Source of the DNA: Flavobacterium sp. 83
Lineage (GTDB): Bacteria > Bacteroidota > Bacteroidia > Flavobacteriales > Flavobacteriaceae
Length of the DNA stretch: 64,000 nucleotides
Direction of reading: 5' to 3'
Assembly: GCF_000744835.1 (NCBI RefSeq)
Contig: NZ_JQMS01000001.1
Span: forward strand, 2,232,001 to 2,296,000
The notes under the pieces were generated by a model. The model searched no databases. It had not been told where the DNA came from and saw nothing but the letters and a program-made list of their open reading frames with translations. The position numbers and the translations under genes were made by a program. Shown in pieces: positions 32,276 to 40,893 of this stretch (its first letter is position 1; each line of letters opens with the position of its first letter).

Positions 32276-33697
32276 TTAAGACCTTCTATTTTCATTTCTT
32301 GATGAAGAATTTCCTCTTTGTTGTTCCATTCTTTGTGGAGCTGCTTCTCTTGAAGAATTACCTCTTTGTTGTTCCATTCTTTGTGGAGCTGCTTGTGTAG
32401 AAGAATTTCCTCTGTTTTGAGAATAATCTCTTTGTTGTTGTGCTCTTTGTGGAGCGGCATCATTTGAAGGATTGGCTCTGTTTTGAGAATAATCTCTTTG
32501 TTGTTGTGCTCTTTGTGGAGCGGCATCATTTGAAGGATTGGCTCTGTTTTGTGAATAATCTCTTTGTTGTTGGTTTCTTTGTGGAGCGGCATCATTTGAA
32601 GGATTGGCTCTGTTTTGTGAATAATCTCGTTGTTGTTGGTTTCTTTGTGGAGCGGCATCATTTGAAGGATTGGCTCTGTTTTGTGAATAATCTCTTTGTT
32701 GTTGGGCTCTTTGTGGAGCGGCATCATTTGAAGGATTGGCTCTGTTTTGAGAATAATCTCTTTGTTGTTGGGCTCTTTGTGTACCTATTTCTCTTGAAGG
32801 ATTAGTTCTGTTTTGAGAATAATCTCTTTCTTGTTGAGTTCTTTGTGTACCTGCTTCTCTTGAAGAATTAGTCCTGTTTTGAGAATAATCTCTTGATGAA
32901 CCTATTCTGTTTTGAGAATAACGGTTATCATTTCTTAAACCAACATTTCTTGATCCTCTTCTTTGATCTAATTCATAACGATTTGTTACTTGTGAATTTC
33001 TTCTTGAAAAAGCATAATTTGGATGTTGTCTTTCATATCCATTGGAACGTCTGGAACTATATAATTCAATTGCAATACTGCTTCTTCTATTGTTAACATA
33101 ATTGTAATTGTTATTTACATTCAAGCAAACGTTGATGTTGTTTCTATATCTGAATACTGGGAAAGGATTCCAAGTATAATAATAAGAAGGATAATATCCC
33201 CAATTCCATGTTGAATAATAAGGACGGTAGTTAGAAGCCCAAAAAGAAGCATAGATAAGCGGTGTGTTGTAATACACTGGCTCATAAATGTAATTTTGAC
33301 CATACATATATACATCTCCTACAACTTGTACATGAACATTGTTGTATCTGTCTTTCTCAACATCGATTGTAGCTACATCTTGGTATACATCTTGATCGAT
33401 AACTGCTTGTATGATAATGACGTGGGTTCTGTTTTCTACGGATTCGATTACTCGTAAATAATCAACTTCATCATCGTTATTCAAATCTAAATTTGATATT
33501 TGAAGTTTTGGATCATTCAACCGTCTTTCAAAATCTTGAAGATCTCTTGAATCTCCAAAAATGGATGCGACAGCTCGTAAATCTAAGTTGTCACTAATTT
33601 CAGTATTCATTGCATTTACTGTAGTTCTATCCTGCGCATATATTTGTGTGGCGAAAACAGAAGTCAATAGACTTAAAAGGAGTAGTTTAGTTTTCAT
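32276..33697 (-). CDS. Secreted protein with YXW-rich core and eight 22-residue repeats
   Basis: A 473-residue exported protein. The signal peptide (MKTKLLLLSLLTSVFATQIYAQ) supports ATG 33695-33697, not the in-frame start 39 bases earlier. Residues ~25-120 form a folded domain with SNLDLNNDDEVDYLRVIE, followed by a Tyr/Trp/Asn-rich segment (YYPSYYYTWNPFPVFRYRNN), then an Arg/Asn/Ser-rich low-complexity region. Eight tandem 22-residue units (RDYSQNRxNxSxxAxPQRxQQQ) fill most of the C-terminal part, then two shorter units. The C-terminus is basic and probably disordered. Proteins with this first domain are common in Flavobacteria and unassigned. RNA, polysaccharide or surface binding are possible. 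Confidence 0.75.
   Translation of the reverse strand: MKTKLLLLSLLTSVFATQIYAQDRTTVNAMNTEISDNLDLRAVASIFGDSRDLQDFERRLNDPKLQISNLDLNNDDEVDYLRVIESVENRTHVIIIQAVIDQDVYQDVATIDVEKDRYNNVHVQVVGDVYMYGQNYIYEPVYYNTPLIYASFWASNYRPYYSTWNWGYYPSYYYTWNPFPVFRYRNNINVCLNVNNNYNYVNNRRSSIAIELYSSRRSNGYERQHPNYAFSRRNSQVTNRYELDQRRGSRNVGLRNDNRYSQNRIGSSRDYSQNRTNSSREAGTQRTQQERDYSQNRTNPSREIGTQRAQQQRDYSQNRANPSNDAAPQRAQQQRDYSQNRANPSNDAAPQRNQQQRDYSQNRANPSNDAAPQRNQQQRDYSQNRANPSNDAAPQRAQQQRDYSQNRANPSNDAAPQRAQQQRDYSQNRGNSSTQAAPQRMEQQRGNSSREAAPQRMEQQRGNSSSRNENRRS
32366..32893 (-). repeat. 66-bp tandem repeat array, 8 copies
   Basis: The TCTGTTTTG.GAATAATCTC block recurs every 66 bases at 32411, 32477, 32543, 32609, 32675, 32741, 32807 and 32873 (the last with one change). 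Central copies 3-7 are nearly identical, outer ones more diverged. The array is in frame in the secreted-protein gene. Confidence 0.92.
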
Positions 33698-33814
33698 GAT
33701 TAATGTTATTAAGTTTAATATTTTTTGATTATCCAATTACTGTGCCAATAAATAAAGAGGCTAGTTTGTATTTATATTTTTAATTGTAAATTAGCCTTGA
33801 AAATTTATATATAA

Positions 33815-34879
33815 ATGAGAAATTTTTTTTTAATTTCGATGAGTTTTGTTTTGTTTGTATCTTGTAAAACAGTAGGTTATATTGAGGTTGCTGAAAGTAA
33901 TATGGATTTTAAAGCCGTTAAAATCGATACGTTAATTCAAGATAAAATAAGTATTAGGGCTATTTTAATTGATACAAATAAAATTTGGTATGCTGCAGAT
34001 AATTCCAGATTTGGTTTTTATGATTTGGCTCAAAATAAAAAAAAAGAAAGCATTATTAGTAATGATAATCTAAAGTTGGAATTCAGAAGTATTGCTCAAA
34101 CTTCGGAGGCTGTTTTTATTCTAAACGTTTCCAATCCTGCATTACTATATAAAATTGCTAAAGACAGCTCAGAAGTGCGATTAGTGTATCAAGAAAATAA
34201 CAAAAAAGTTTTTTATGATAGTATGCAATTTTGGAACGATAAAGAAGGAATAGCTATCGGAGATCCTATAAAGGATTCTTTTTCAATAATAATTACTCGT
34301 GACGGCGGAAATTCATGGAATAAAATTGCATCAGCTAAGTTGCCTAAAATAGTAGATGGGGAAGCGGCTTTTGCAGCAAGCAATACTAATATTGTTATTA
34401 AAGAAAATAAAACTTGGATTGTTTCGGGTGGAAAAAAAGCCAGAGTTTTTTATTCATCTGATAAAGGAAATAATTGGAAAGTATATGACACGCCAATAGT
34501 TCAAGGAAAAACCATGACTGGAATTTTTACGGCTGATTTTTACGATTCGAAAATTGGATTTATTGCTGGAGGAAATTATGAATTGCCAAACCAGAATTTT
34601 GGAAATAAAGCAGCTACAACTGATGGTGGTAAAACATGGAAACTGCAAGACGAAAACAAAGGTTTTGGATATACTTCTTGCGTGCAATATGTGCCAAATA
34701 GCAATGGAAAAGGATTAGTTTCAGTAGGTGCATCCGGTTTGTGTTACTCATCAGATGGTGGTAAATCCTGGAGACAATTAGCGGTAGATAGCAGTCTTTT
34801 TACAATTCGTTTTTTAGACAATCATACTGCAATAGCTGCTGGAAAAAATAAAATTGTTCGCATAAATTTCAAAAAATAA
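33815..34879 (+). CDS. Ycf48-like beta-propeller lipoprotein (BNR/sialidase-type repeats)
   Basis: A 354-residue lipoprotein: signal MRNFFLISMSFVLFVSC with the lipid-anchored Cys at 17. The body is a seven-bladed-propeller type protein with recurring Asp-box motifs: DGGNSWNKIA, DKGNNWKVYD, DGGKTWKLQD and DGGKSWRQLA. Ycf48/HCF136 proteins help assemble photosystem II, but in heterotrophic Bacteroidota such proteins are generic propeller lipoproteins of unknown task, and some are annotated as oxidoreductases on weak grounds. It is divergent from the repeat-protein gene with 78-117 bases between starts. Confidence 0.8.
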   Translation: MRNFFLISMSFVLFVSCKTVGYIEVAESNMDFKAVKIDTLIQDKISIRAILIDTNKIWYAADNSRFGFYDLAQNKKKESIISNDNLKLEFRSIAQTSEAVFILNVSNPALLYKIAKDSSEVRLVYQENNKKVFYDSMQFWNDKEGIAIGDPIKDSFSIIITRDGGNSWNKIASAKLPKIVDGEAAFAASNTNIVIKENKTWIVSGGKKARVFYSSDKGNNWKVYDTPIVQGKTMTGIFTADFYDSKIGFIAGGNYELPNQNFGNKAATTDGGKTWKLQDENKGFGYTSCVQYVPNSNGKGLVSVGASGLCYSSDGGKSWRQLAVDSSLFTIRFLDNHTAIAAGKNKIVRINFKK

Positions 34880-34944
34880 AACACCCTATTTAATAGTATG
34901 AACCATTATATAAGGTGTGATTATTGAATTAATAAAACTTTATT

Positions 34945-35403
34945 TTATTTTCTCGGGCCTTTGTCACGGTATTGTTGCAATAGTTTTCTATTGAAATCTT
35001 CTTCGGATTTTCTTAGTTTTATGATTTTAATCGCTGGAATAATCCCTTTAAGATTAGCGGTAAATTTTTTTCGTAAAAAAAATAGTTCTTCATCGTTACT
35101 TTCCATTTGAGTTAGAAAAGCACTAGCTTCTTTTTCGGTCATTTTATCAAGACCGCCATTATCCATCCTATTCATTAAAGTTTTCATTTTTTGATGTCTC
35201 AATTCAAATTGTTTGTCATCAAAAGTGTTATAGATTGGCCAAAATTTTTCGGCTTCACTTGTGGTTAAATCTAATTCGGTGGTTAAGAAAGCTACTTTCA
35301 ATGCTTTGATTTGCTCCTTTTTTTCTTTCATTCTTTCGCCTTGAGCGTAAAAAGTAAAGGATAATAGTAAAAAGAGTACAGGTAAAAATTTTTTAATGTT
35401 CAT
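34945..35403 (-). CDS. Spy/CpxP-like periplasmic protein of the ECF sigma operon
   Basis: A 152-residue secreted protein with signal peptide (cut after FYAQ). The mature part is almost all helical and charged. It has an LDLTTSEAEKFWPIYNTFDDK segment that resembles the LTxxQ-type motif of Spy/CpxP chaperones, and similar flavobacterial proteins are called sensors of ECF sigma factors. It is the third gene of a leftward set after the sigma factor and the membrane anti-sigma-like gene. It may bind unfolded envelope proteins and signal to the anti-sigma factor. That role is inferred from position. Confidence 0.7.
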   Translation of the reverse strand: MNIKKFLPVLFLLLSFTFYAQGERMKEKKEQIKALKVAFLTTELDLTTSEAEKFWPIYNTFDDKQFELRHQKMKTLMNRMDNGGLDKMTEKEASAFLTQMESNDEELFFLRKKFTANLKGIIPAIKIIKLRKSEEDFNRKLLQQYRDKGPRK

Positions 35404-35453
35404 TTTTTTTTAATTTTTTATTCAATTTTAATAGAAAGAATTCAGGTGTATAT

Positions 35454-35864
35454 TTATTCTAATATAAGATGCTCTAAATTAGAGTTTGTAGCTAATATAT
35501 CTTCTACAGTCTTGTCTTCTATAATTACGGTCGTTTTCATTTTATTGATATCTTCAGGTTGTAATTCACTGATCAAATCATATTGCGTCATATTAGATTG
35601 TTCGGTCAGATAATTTTCTAAAGTGGCTGAATCTAATTCTTTGGTTTTAGTAGAATACGTATTTAAAATTGGAATCATCAAGGCTAAGACTAAAATGGCT
35701 GCAATCATCATTAGAGTCTTTCTTTTTTGAAAAATAGAAATTACTTTTGGTTCCTCTTTTGGCAATTGTTGTAAAACTTTTGCTGAAAAATTTTCAAAAT
35801 AATGGTCTGGAGTTTTAAATCCAGATTCAATTTTTGGGTCGTTTTCTAAATTAAATGCTTTCAT
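35454..35864 (-). CDS. Putative anti-sigma factor, single-pass membrane protein
   Basis: A 136-residue protein. The cytoplasmic N-terminus (~1-48) has FKTPDHYFENFSAKVLQQLP. One membrane helix lies at about 51-69 (MMIAAILVLALMIPIL), and the periplasmic tail is acidic. It lies 33 bases after the ECF sigma gene and 50 bases before the Spy-like gene. Topology and position fit an anti-sigma factor, but no zinc-binding HxxxCxxC motif is present, so it is not a classical ZAS protein. Confidence 0.65.
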   Translation of the reverse strand: MKAFNLENDPKIESGFKTPDHYFENFSAKVLQQLPKEEPKVISIFQKRKTLMMIAAILVLALMIPILNTYSTKTKELDSATLENYLTEQSNMTQYDLISELQPEDINKMKTTVIIEDKTVEDILATNSNLEHLILE

Positions 35865-35897
35865 AATATTTATTAGACTTAATTAAATTCAAAAGGT

Positions 35898-36440
35898 TTA
35901 ATTTGTTGTTACAAATGCTTCAATTTTTTTGACTGCGTGATGATATGATGCTTTTAAAGCGCCTACAGATGTTCCTAAAATTTCTGAGATTTCTTCATAT
36001 TTTAATTCTTGAAAATATTTCATTTTGAAAACTAATTGTTGCTTTTCAGGTAAAAAAGCTATGGCTTTTTGCAGTTTTATTTGAATTTCATTTCCATCAA
36101 AGAAAACATCAGCTTTTAGATTATCTATAGTTTTGTTTTGTAATGTTTCAGAAGAAATTCCGTTTGTTTTTGCTTTTTGATTCAAAAAAGTTAGCGCTTC
36201 ATTAGTTGCAATACGATACATCCAAGAAAAAAGTTTGCTTTCGCCTTTAAAGTTTTTCAAATGTTGAAATACCTTTATGAAGGTGTTTTGCAAAACATCA
36301 TCAGCATCATCATGACTTAATACAATAGTACGAATATGATTGTACAACGGTTTTTGATAATCTTGCAAGAGTTGTTGAAACGCTTCGTTTTGCGTTTTTG
36401 GGTTCAATAGTTTTTGAATGAATTCCTTTTCCTCTTGCAA
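35898..36440 (-). CDS. ECF-type RNA polymerase sigma factor
   Basis: A 180-residue group IV sigma factor. Region 2 includes DDADDVLQNTFIKVFQHLKNF and SKLFSWMYRIATNEALTFL. Region 4 includes LPEKQQLVFKMKYFQELKYEEISEILGTSVGALKASYHHAVKK in character (key parts LPEKQQ, KYEEIS, GALKASYH). The linker between 2 and 4 is long. The start is a TTG at 36438-36440 giving MQEEKEFIQ; no ATG lies before region 2 and a stop is four codons upstream. It heads a three-gene operon with a membrane partner and a periplasmic partner, so it probably drives an envelope-stress response. Confidence 0.88.
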   Translation of the reverse strand: MQEEKEFIQKLLNPKTQNEAFQQLLQDYQKPLYNHIRTIVLSHDDADDVLQNTFIKVFQHLKNFKGESKLFSWMYRIATNEALTFLNQKAKTNGISSETLQNKTIDNLKADVFFDGNEIQIKLQKAIAFLPEKQQLVFKMKYFQELKYEEISEILGTSVGALKASYHHAVKKIEAFVTTN

Positions 36441-36502
36441 AGCTATTATTTATCAGTTAGAATGGAATTTATCAAATAGGTTTAATCAGCAGTGAAAAAA
36501 AA

Positions 36503-37765
36503 TTAAAATTCAGATTGTTCTTCTTCTTTTTTTGTAGGAGTTGGCTTTTTTACAATTGGTTCCACTTTTATGACTGGCTTAGGTTGTGCTACAGGTTTAG
36601 TTTTTACAACAGGATTCGTTTTTACAGCAGCTTTAGTATTTGTAATGGGTTCTGTTTTTGTAACCGGAACTGTATTTACTGCAGGTTCAGTTTTTATCGC
36701 TTCATCAGTTTTTATAACTGCTGGTTTGTAAATTTTTATTGCTTCTACTTTTGGTTTTATTGGATAATAAATTTCAGTAACCCATTTTGATGGGTTTTTC
36801 ACTTCGTTTTTACTGATTGAATAAATTTCAATATGAGAAACTGTAGCGTCAGCTTCGAGATGATTAGTGTTAAGGTATTGCGTGGTTTTTTCCAAAGCTT
36901 TATTCATGTGGGAATAATCACCCGTTAAAGTAGTTTTTACGGCTTCAAACGCTTCTAATTTTCCCGAGTAAAGATCACTTCCTTCACTTGTATAAATTTG
37001 ATTTTTAATTGGTACACAAATAGATATTTTAGTAAGTTCATTTACAATGTCATAAGTGTGATAAATTATAAAAGGCTTTCCTGTAATTATAAGTTCATTT
37101 TTTGTACAAAAAGCAATGATTTTTGGGACAACGATTTTAAAGTTTTTGGCAACTTTAGCAATTTTACTGGTAAAAGTCTGATGTAAATAAAATGTTTCTG
37201 GTTTTTTTACCAATCCATCTACTTTTACTGAATAGGTATTTATTTCATAATCTAAGGTTTTGTCAAGGTTAGACAAACTTTTTTCGTACATGCTACCTAT
37301 GATTTTTTCAACACCCCCGTTAAAAGCAGTATAAATTTTGAAAAGAAAACTCATTGTTCCTTTTGTTTTCCAAGTTACTTTGGTACCTCCAACAGTATCT
37401 TTAAAACTCCAAAAAACATCAGATAAAGTTCCGTTATAATTCATTTTTTGTGAAATACTATCGTTTTCTTTTACAAAAATTGTTTTCATATCACCGTTGC
37501 CATCTTTTCCTTCCCAAGAATAAGATCCGCCTTTTCCAATCGTGTTTTGAGGATAAGTTATTTTTATTTCAGGATCTTCAACAGCCCAAGAACCAAAATC
37601 TTGCCAGTTTTTAAAATCATTTACATAATTATATACTACTGGTTTTGGAGAATTTATGATTTTACTCCTTTCGACAGTAAAATCTCCTTTTTGTGTAGCG
37701 ATGAAAATGGATAAAGCAACTAAGCTAAGTAATAGTAAAAGAAAGATATATTTTAAAATTCTCAT
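36503..37765 (-). CDS. Membrane-anchored SRPBCC + GyrI-like domain protein with Lys/Pro-rich tail
   Basis: A 420-residue protein of mosaic build. An N-terminal membrane anchor (5-24, ILKYIFLLLLLSLVALSIFI) is followed by an SRPBCC/polyketide-cyclase-like START fold (about 28-175, with VERSKIINSPKPVVYNYV and the strand NTIGKGGSYSWEG) that usually binds hydrophobic ligands. Residues ~185-340 form a GyrI-like/AraC effector-binding domain. The last ~70 residues are a Thr/Val/Pro/Lys repeat of type VKTxPV, ending KKEEEQSEF. SRPBCC-GyrI pairs are found in Bacteroidota; the tail is unusual. It has its own gene unit. The ligand is unknown. Confidence 0.75.
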   Translation of the reverse strand: MRILKYIFLLLLLSLVALSIFIATQKGDFTVERSKIINSPKPVVYNYVNDFKNWQDFGSWAVEDPEIKITYPQNTIGKGGSYSWEGKDGNGDMKTIFVKENDSISQKMNYNGTLSDVFWSFKDTVGGTKVTWKTKGTMSFLFKIYTAFNGGVEKIIGSMYEKSLSNLDKTLDYEINTYSVKVDGLVKKPETFYLHQTFTSKIAKVAKNFKIVVPKIIAFCTKNELIITGKPFIIYHTYDIVNELTKISICVPIKNQIYTSEGSDLYSGKLEAFEAVKTTLTGDYSHMNKALEKTTQYLNTNHLEADATVSHIEIYSISKNEVKNPSKWVTEIYYPIKPKVEAIKIYKPAVIKTDEAIKTEPAVNTVPVTKTEPITNTKAAVKTNPVVKTKPVAQPKPVIKVEPIVKKPTPTKKEEEQSEF

Positions 37766-37911
37766 GATGAATAGGCTGTTTATCTTGTAAAGTTAGAAAT
37801 TTTATTAATATAGGATTGAAAGTAATAAAAAATTATAAAATCGTGCTTTCAAGTTGATTGTGTTTTTCTAGATTTTTTTTAATTCAATATCGGGAATCGG
37901 TGTTTAATTCT

Positions 37912-37945
37912 CAAAAAAAATGCCCACTTTATAGCAGGCATTTTA
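37912..37945 (-). terminator. Terminator of the small membrane-protein gene
   Basis: Stem AAAATGCC/GGCATTTT with 12-base loop and an A run to the left, 22 bases after the stop. Confidence 0.7.
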
Positions 37946-37966
37946 TTATTCTAAAAGACAAAGGTC

Positions 37967-38155
37967 TTAACGTTTGAAAAATATTTTTATCATAAACAGG
38001 AGTCCAATAAATATTAAGAAACCTATTAATATTTTGTAATTTCCTTTATAATATTCTTTATGTATTCCCAAATCTTTTCGGTAGGAATAAATTGCTGCAA
38101 TAACAAAAGCAACAAAAAAACAGCCTGCAAATATTAATTGTCCTTGACTAAACAT
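37967..38155 (-). CDS. Small two-helix membrane protein
   Basis: A 62-residue protein with two membrane helices (about 7-24 and 43-58) joined by a basic loop containing YRKDLGIHKEYYKGN, ending in KIFFKR. The charge pattern fits two inner-membrane spans. It has its own terminator, supporting a real gene. No family name was recognised; such short proteins are often conserved across Flavobacteria. Confidence 0.65.
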   Translation of the reverse strand: MFSQGQLIFAGCFFVAFVIAAIYSYRKDLGIHKEYYKGNYKILIGFLIFIGLLFMIKIFFKR

Positions 38156-38236
38156 AGTTTAAATTATTTCGGTCAAATTTAGTTAATTGTTTAGAAATAG
38201 TTGCTAATTTGCAATTACATTTAATAAAATAAAAAG

Positions 38237-38626
38237 ATGCAAAAACAAATAGACTCCGTTAAAGAATTTCATACTGCATTTAAAATAGGTCATAAAGAAA
38301 TTCCAACAGCTGATTTAGGAGAAAATAAACACACACTTCGTTATAATTTAATGAAAGAGGAAAATGAAGAATATCTGGAAGCAGTTCAAAACAATGATTT
38401 AATAGAAATTGCAGATGCTTTAGGGGATATGATGTATATTCTATGTGGAACTATTATAGAACATGGTTTACAGCATAAAATAGAAGCGGTTTTTGATGAA
38501 ATTCAACGCAGTAATATGAGTAAATTAGGCGAAGATGGTAAACCTATTTATCGTGAAGATGGAAAAGTAATGAAAGGGCCTAATTATTTTAAACCGGATT
38601 TTTCAAAAATACTAGAGGAAAGATAA
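38237..38626 (+). CDS. MazG-like/phosphoribosyl-ATP pyrophosphohydrolase-fold NTP pyrophosphohydrolase
   Basis: A 129-residue all-alpha NTP-PPase. The metal-binding motif EExxE is in MKEENEEYLEAVQ and the ExxD motif in EIADALGDMMYI, the two-site set of the MazG/HisE/dUTPase-2 superfamily. The C-terminal GEDGKPIYREDGKVMKGPNYFKPD matches the family of small pyrophosphohydrolases often mislabelled as HisE. It probably hydrolyses a nucleoside triphosphate to the monophosphate as a house-cleaning enzyme. It lacks HisI or HisE context. Confidence 0.85.
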   Translation: MQKQIDSVKEFHTAFKIGHKEIPTADLGENKHTLRYNLMKEENEEYLEAVQNNDLIEIADALGDMMYILCGTIIEHGLQHKIEAVFDEIQRSNMSKLGEDGKPIYREDGKVMKGPNYFKPDFSKILEER

Positions 38627-38651
38627 AGAGTTTGGGTTTGTTGATTAAAAT

Positions 38652-38688
38652 AAAAAAAGCGATTTTCATATTGAAAATCGCTTTTTTT
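38652..38688. terminator. Bidirectional terminator
   Basis: Stem AAAAAAAGCGATTTTCA/TGAAAATCGCTTTTTTT with a three-base loop, between the convergent pyrophosphohydrolase and ilvE genes. Confidence 0.88.
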
Positions 38689-38707
38689 ATTTCGATAAAT
38701 CTGGAAT

Positions 38708-39775
38708 CTATACTTTAACAGTCCATCCAAAAGTGTCTTCTTCCAATTTGTTTTGAATATTGGTCAATTTATCTTTTAGTTGTAATGCAATTGGATTTTC
38801 AATTTTTGGTAATTCATAATAAACGTCCTGATAAGAATATCCGCAAATAGGGCTAACCACAGCAGCCGTTCCAGCTCCAAAAATTTCTTTCAACGTTCCG
38901 TTTTTAGAAGCTTCGACAAGTTCAGAAACTAAAACGGGACGTACGTCTACATTTATACCTTCGCTTTTAGCTAAATCAATCAAGGTTTTTCTAGTTACAC
39001 CATCTAGAATTCTTTCGCTAACTGGAGCAGTCAATAAAGTGTCATTGATTCTGAAAAACACATTCATTGTACCCGCTTCTTCTAGCTTAGTATGTGTTGC
39101 ATCATCAGTCCAAATTACTTGTTGGAATCCTTCTTTATTAGCTAGGTTTGTAGGATAAAATTGTGCAGCATAATTTCCTGCAGCTTTTGCAGCTCCAATA
39201 CCACCATTTGCAGCTCTACTAAAATGCTCTGCAATAAGTACTTTTACATCACCAGAATAATAAGCTGTTACAGGAGATAAAATAATCATGAATTTATATT
39301 CATCAGACGGATTTGCAATTACTCCAGTTCCTGTAGCAATCATAAATGGTCTAATGTACATCGAATTTCCTTTTCCTTTTTTTACCCAAGCTTCATCCAA
39401 TTGCAATAATTGGTTTAAGCCATTCATAAATATATCTTCTGGAACTTCTGGCATGGCCATTCTTACAGCTGAAGTGTTGAAACGTTTATAGTTTTCATCA
39501 GGTCTAAAAAGCCAAATATCATTATTGTTATCCTTGTATGCTTTCATACCTTCAAAAATAGCTTGGCCATAATGAAAAACTCTTGTAGATGGATCTACCA
39601 AAAACGGAGCATAAGGCTTAATGACTGGTTTTTGCCACTCACCATTTTTATAATCACATTCGAATAAATGATCTGTAAAAACAGAACCAAAGCTTAAGTT
39701 TTCAAAATCTACTTCATTTATTTTTGAAGTAGGAGCTTTAATTGTTTCAATTTTGCTAGTTTGAGTTGTACTCAT
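38708..39775 (-). CDS. ilvE: Branched-chain amino-acid aminotransferase
   Basis: PLP-dependent class IV aminotransferase for the last step of Val/Leu/Ile synthesis and the first step of their breakdown. 355 residues, the longer eukaryote-like (type II) form. Marks are YGQAIFEGMKAYK with the family's substrate loop, RPDENYKRFN, EAGTMNVFF, and GVTRKTLIDLA, with GTAAVV near the C-terminus. The PLP lysine is expected in the KAAGNYAAQ region. A -7 box lies ~90 bases upstream. It is monocistronic. Confidence 0.93.
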   Translation of the reverse strand: MSTTQTSKIETIKAPTSKINEVDFENLSFGSVFTDHLFECDYKNGEWQKPVIKPYAPFLVDPSTRVFHYGQAIFEGMKAYKDNNNDIWLFRPDENYKRFNTSAVRMAMPEVPEDIFMNGLNQLLQLDEAWVKKGKGNSMYIRPFMIATGTGVIANPSDEYKFMIILSPVTAYYSGDVKVLIAEHFSRAANGGIGAAKAAGNYAAQFYPTNLANKEGFQQVIWTDDATHTKLEEAGTMNVFFRINDTLLTAPVSERILDGVTRKTLIDLAKSEGINVDVRPVLVSELVEASKNGTLKEIFGAGTAAVVSPICGYSYQDVYYELPKIENPIALQLKDKLTNIQNKLEEDTFGWTVKV

Positions 39776-39864
39776 AATAAGGTATTGTTTATTTTTATTT
39801 TTTATAAGTGATATGCTTGAGCATTAAAAATCTTTGGTTTTTATAAAACGAACTTTAATCTTTG

Positions 39865-39872
39865 CAAAATTA
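39865..39872 (-). promoter_or_regulatory. Possible -7 promoter box for ilvE
   Basis: Minus strand TAATTTTG matches TAnnTTTG, 90 bases before the ilvE start. Confidence 0.35.
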
Positions 39873-39999
39873 AATAAAAATCACTGAAATGCTTATGATT
39901 ATTCTATTAATTATAGCATTTAACTGTGATTTGTTTATATTTAAAAAAACGGAATTAAATAGCGTCAATTTATATGAAATTTATAAAAAATATAGATTT

Positions 40000-40035
40000 T
40001 TTGAGACTATTACACTTTAGTTTTGATTAAATTTG
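40000..40035 (+). promoter_or_regulatory. Possible promoter of mnmD
   Basis: Two overlapping -7 boxes, TAGTTTTG (40018-40025) and TAAATTTG (40028-40035), lie 48-65 bases before the TTG start. TTTG at 40000-40003 could be the -33 box for the second (24-base spacing, slightly long). Confidence 0.4.
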
Positions 40036-40082
40036 ACCATCTGGTACAACTATAAAGCAAAAAATAACTTCAAATTATAATT

Positions 40083-40745
40083 TTGAAAAGAGAAATAATC
40101 AAAACACTTGACGGTTCTACAACAATTCATTTACAGGAATGGGATGAATGCTATCATTCTAAACACGGAGCAATCCAGGAAGCACAACATGTTTTTATAA
40201 AAAATGGGTTGTCTTTATTTCAAAACAGACAAGTTTCAATTTTGGAAATTGGTTTTGGAACAGGATTAAATGCATTTATTACCTTTTTGGAAGCATCCAA
40301 AATGAATCAATCAATAGATTATACAGGTGTTGAGGCCTACCCAATATCAACTCAGGAAGTTTTGTCAATGAATTACGTTGAAGAGCTTAATGCCAATAAT
40401 GAAAGTACCGTTTTTGAGAAAATGCATCAAAGTAAGTGGCAAGAAAAGATTGTTCTAAGCGGTGATTTTTCTTTAACGAAAAGGAAGCAGTTTTTTGAAG
40501 AAATAGATGATTTTGAAAAATTTGACTTGATTTATTTCGATGCTTTTGGTTATCGGGTTCAACCTGAATTGTGGAGTACTGAAATTTTTAATAAAATGTA
40601 TAATGCGCTTAAGCCCAGCGGAATATTGGTTACTTATGCTGCGCGTGGGGTAGTGAAAAGAAGTATGATAGAAGTAGGTTTTACAGTTGAGAAATTAGCA
40701 GGTCCTCCAGGGAAAAGAGAAATGTTTCGCGCTAGTAAGAAATAG
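40083..40745 (+). CDS. mnmD: tRNA (5-methylaminomethyl-2-thiouridine)(34)-methyltransferase MnmD
   Basis: SAM-dependent methyltransferase that completes mnm5s2U at the wobble position of tRNA. 220 residues, a stand-alone MnmD without the MnmC oxidase half. The SAM motif is ILEIGFGTGLNAF near residue 58. Also seen are YTGVEAYPIS, FDLIYFDAFGYRVQPELWS and KPSGILVTYAARG, the family pattern. The C-terminus reads GFTVEKLAGPPGKREMFRA. The start is TTG at 40083 because the conserved IKTLDGSTTI begins at once and no ATG lies earlier in frame. Confidence 0.92.
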   Translation: MKREIIKTLDGSTTIHLQEWDECYHSKHGAIQEAQHVFIKNGLSLFQNRQVSILEIGFGTGLNAFITFLEASKMNQSIDYTGVEAYPISTQEVLSMNYVEELNANNESTVFEKMHQSKWQEKIVLSGDFSLTKRKQFFEEIDDFEKFDLIYFDAFGYRVQPELWSTEIFNKMYNALKPSGILVTYAARGVVKRSMIEVGFTVEKLAGPPGKREMFRASKK

Positions 40746-40893
40746 AAAAAAAAGAAATTTTGAGTGTAATAGCTACTTTCTTTGAAATAAAATAAAATAC
40801 TAAAAAGAACGTTAATTTGTTATGTCGTCTATTTTAAAAATGTACTTTTACAGAAGTTAATAATATTTGATAACCCCAAAATCTTAATTTATT

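Larger units (their letters stand above)
39776..40082. other. Divergent promoter region of 307 bases
   Basis: Separates ilvE (leftward) from mnmD (rightward). It holds one candidate leftward -7 box and two overlapping rightward ones (listed separately) in A/T runs. No coding or RNA gene was seen. Confidence 0.6.

Noticed and set aside
32206..32805. Repeat-containing frames on both strands overlapping the 66-bp array
   Set aside because: Shadows of the secreted repeat protein: the 66-bp period keeps several frames open. Only the frame with a signal peptide and a folded domain is credible.
32366..32893. Possible CRISPR array
   Set aside because: The repeats are contiguous in-frame units with no unique spacers, and no cas genes are seen.
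36438..36445. TAGCTTTG on the minus strand as a promoter box of the sigma gene
   Set aside because: It overlaps the only plausible start codon (TTG 36438-36440), so it would leave no leader.
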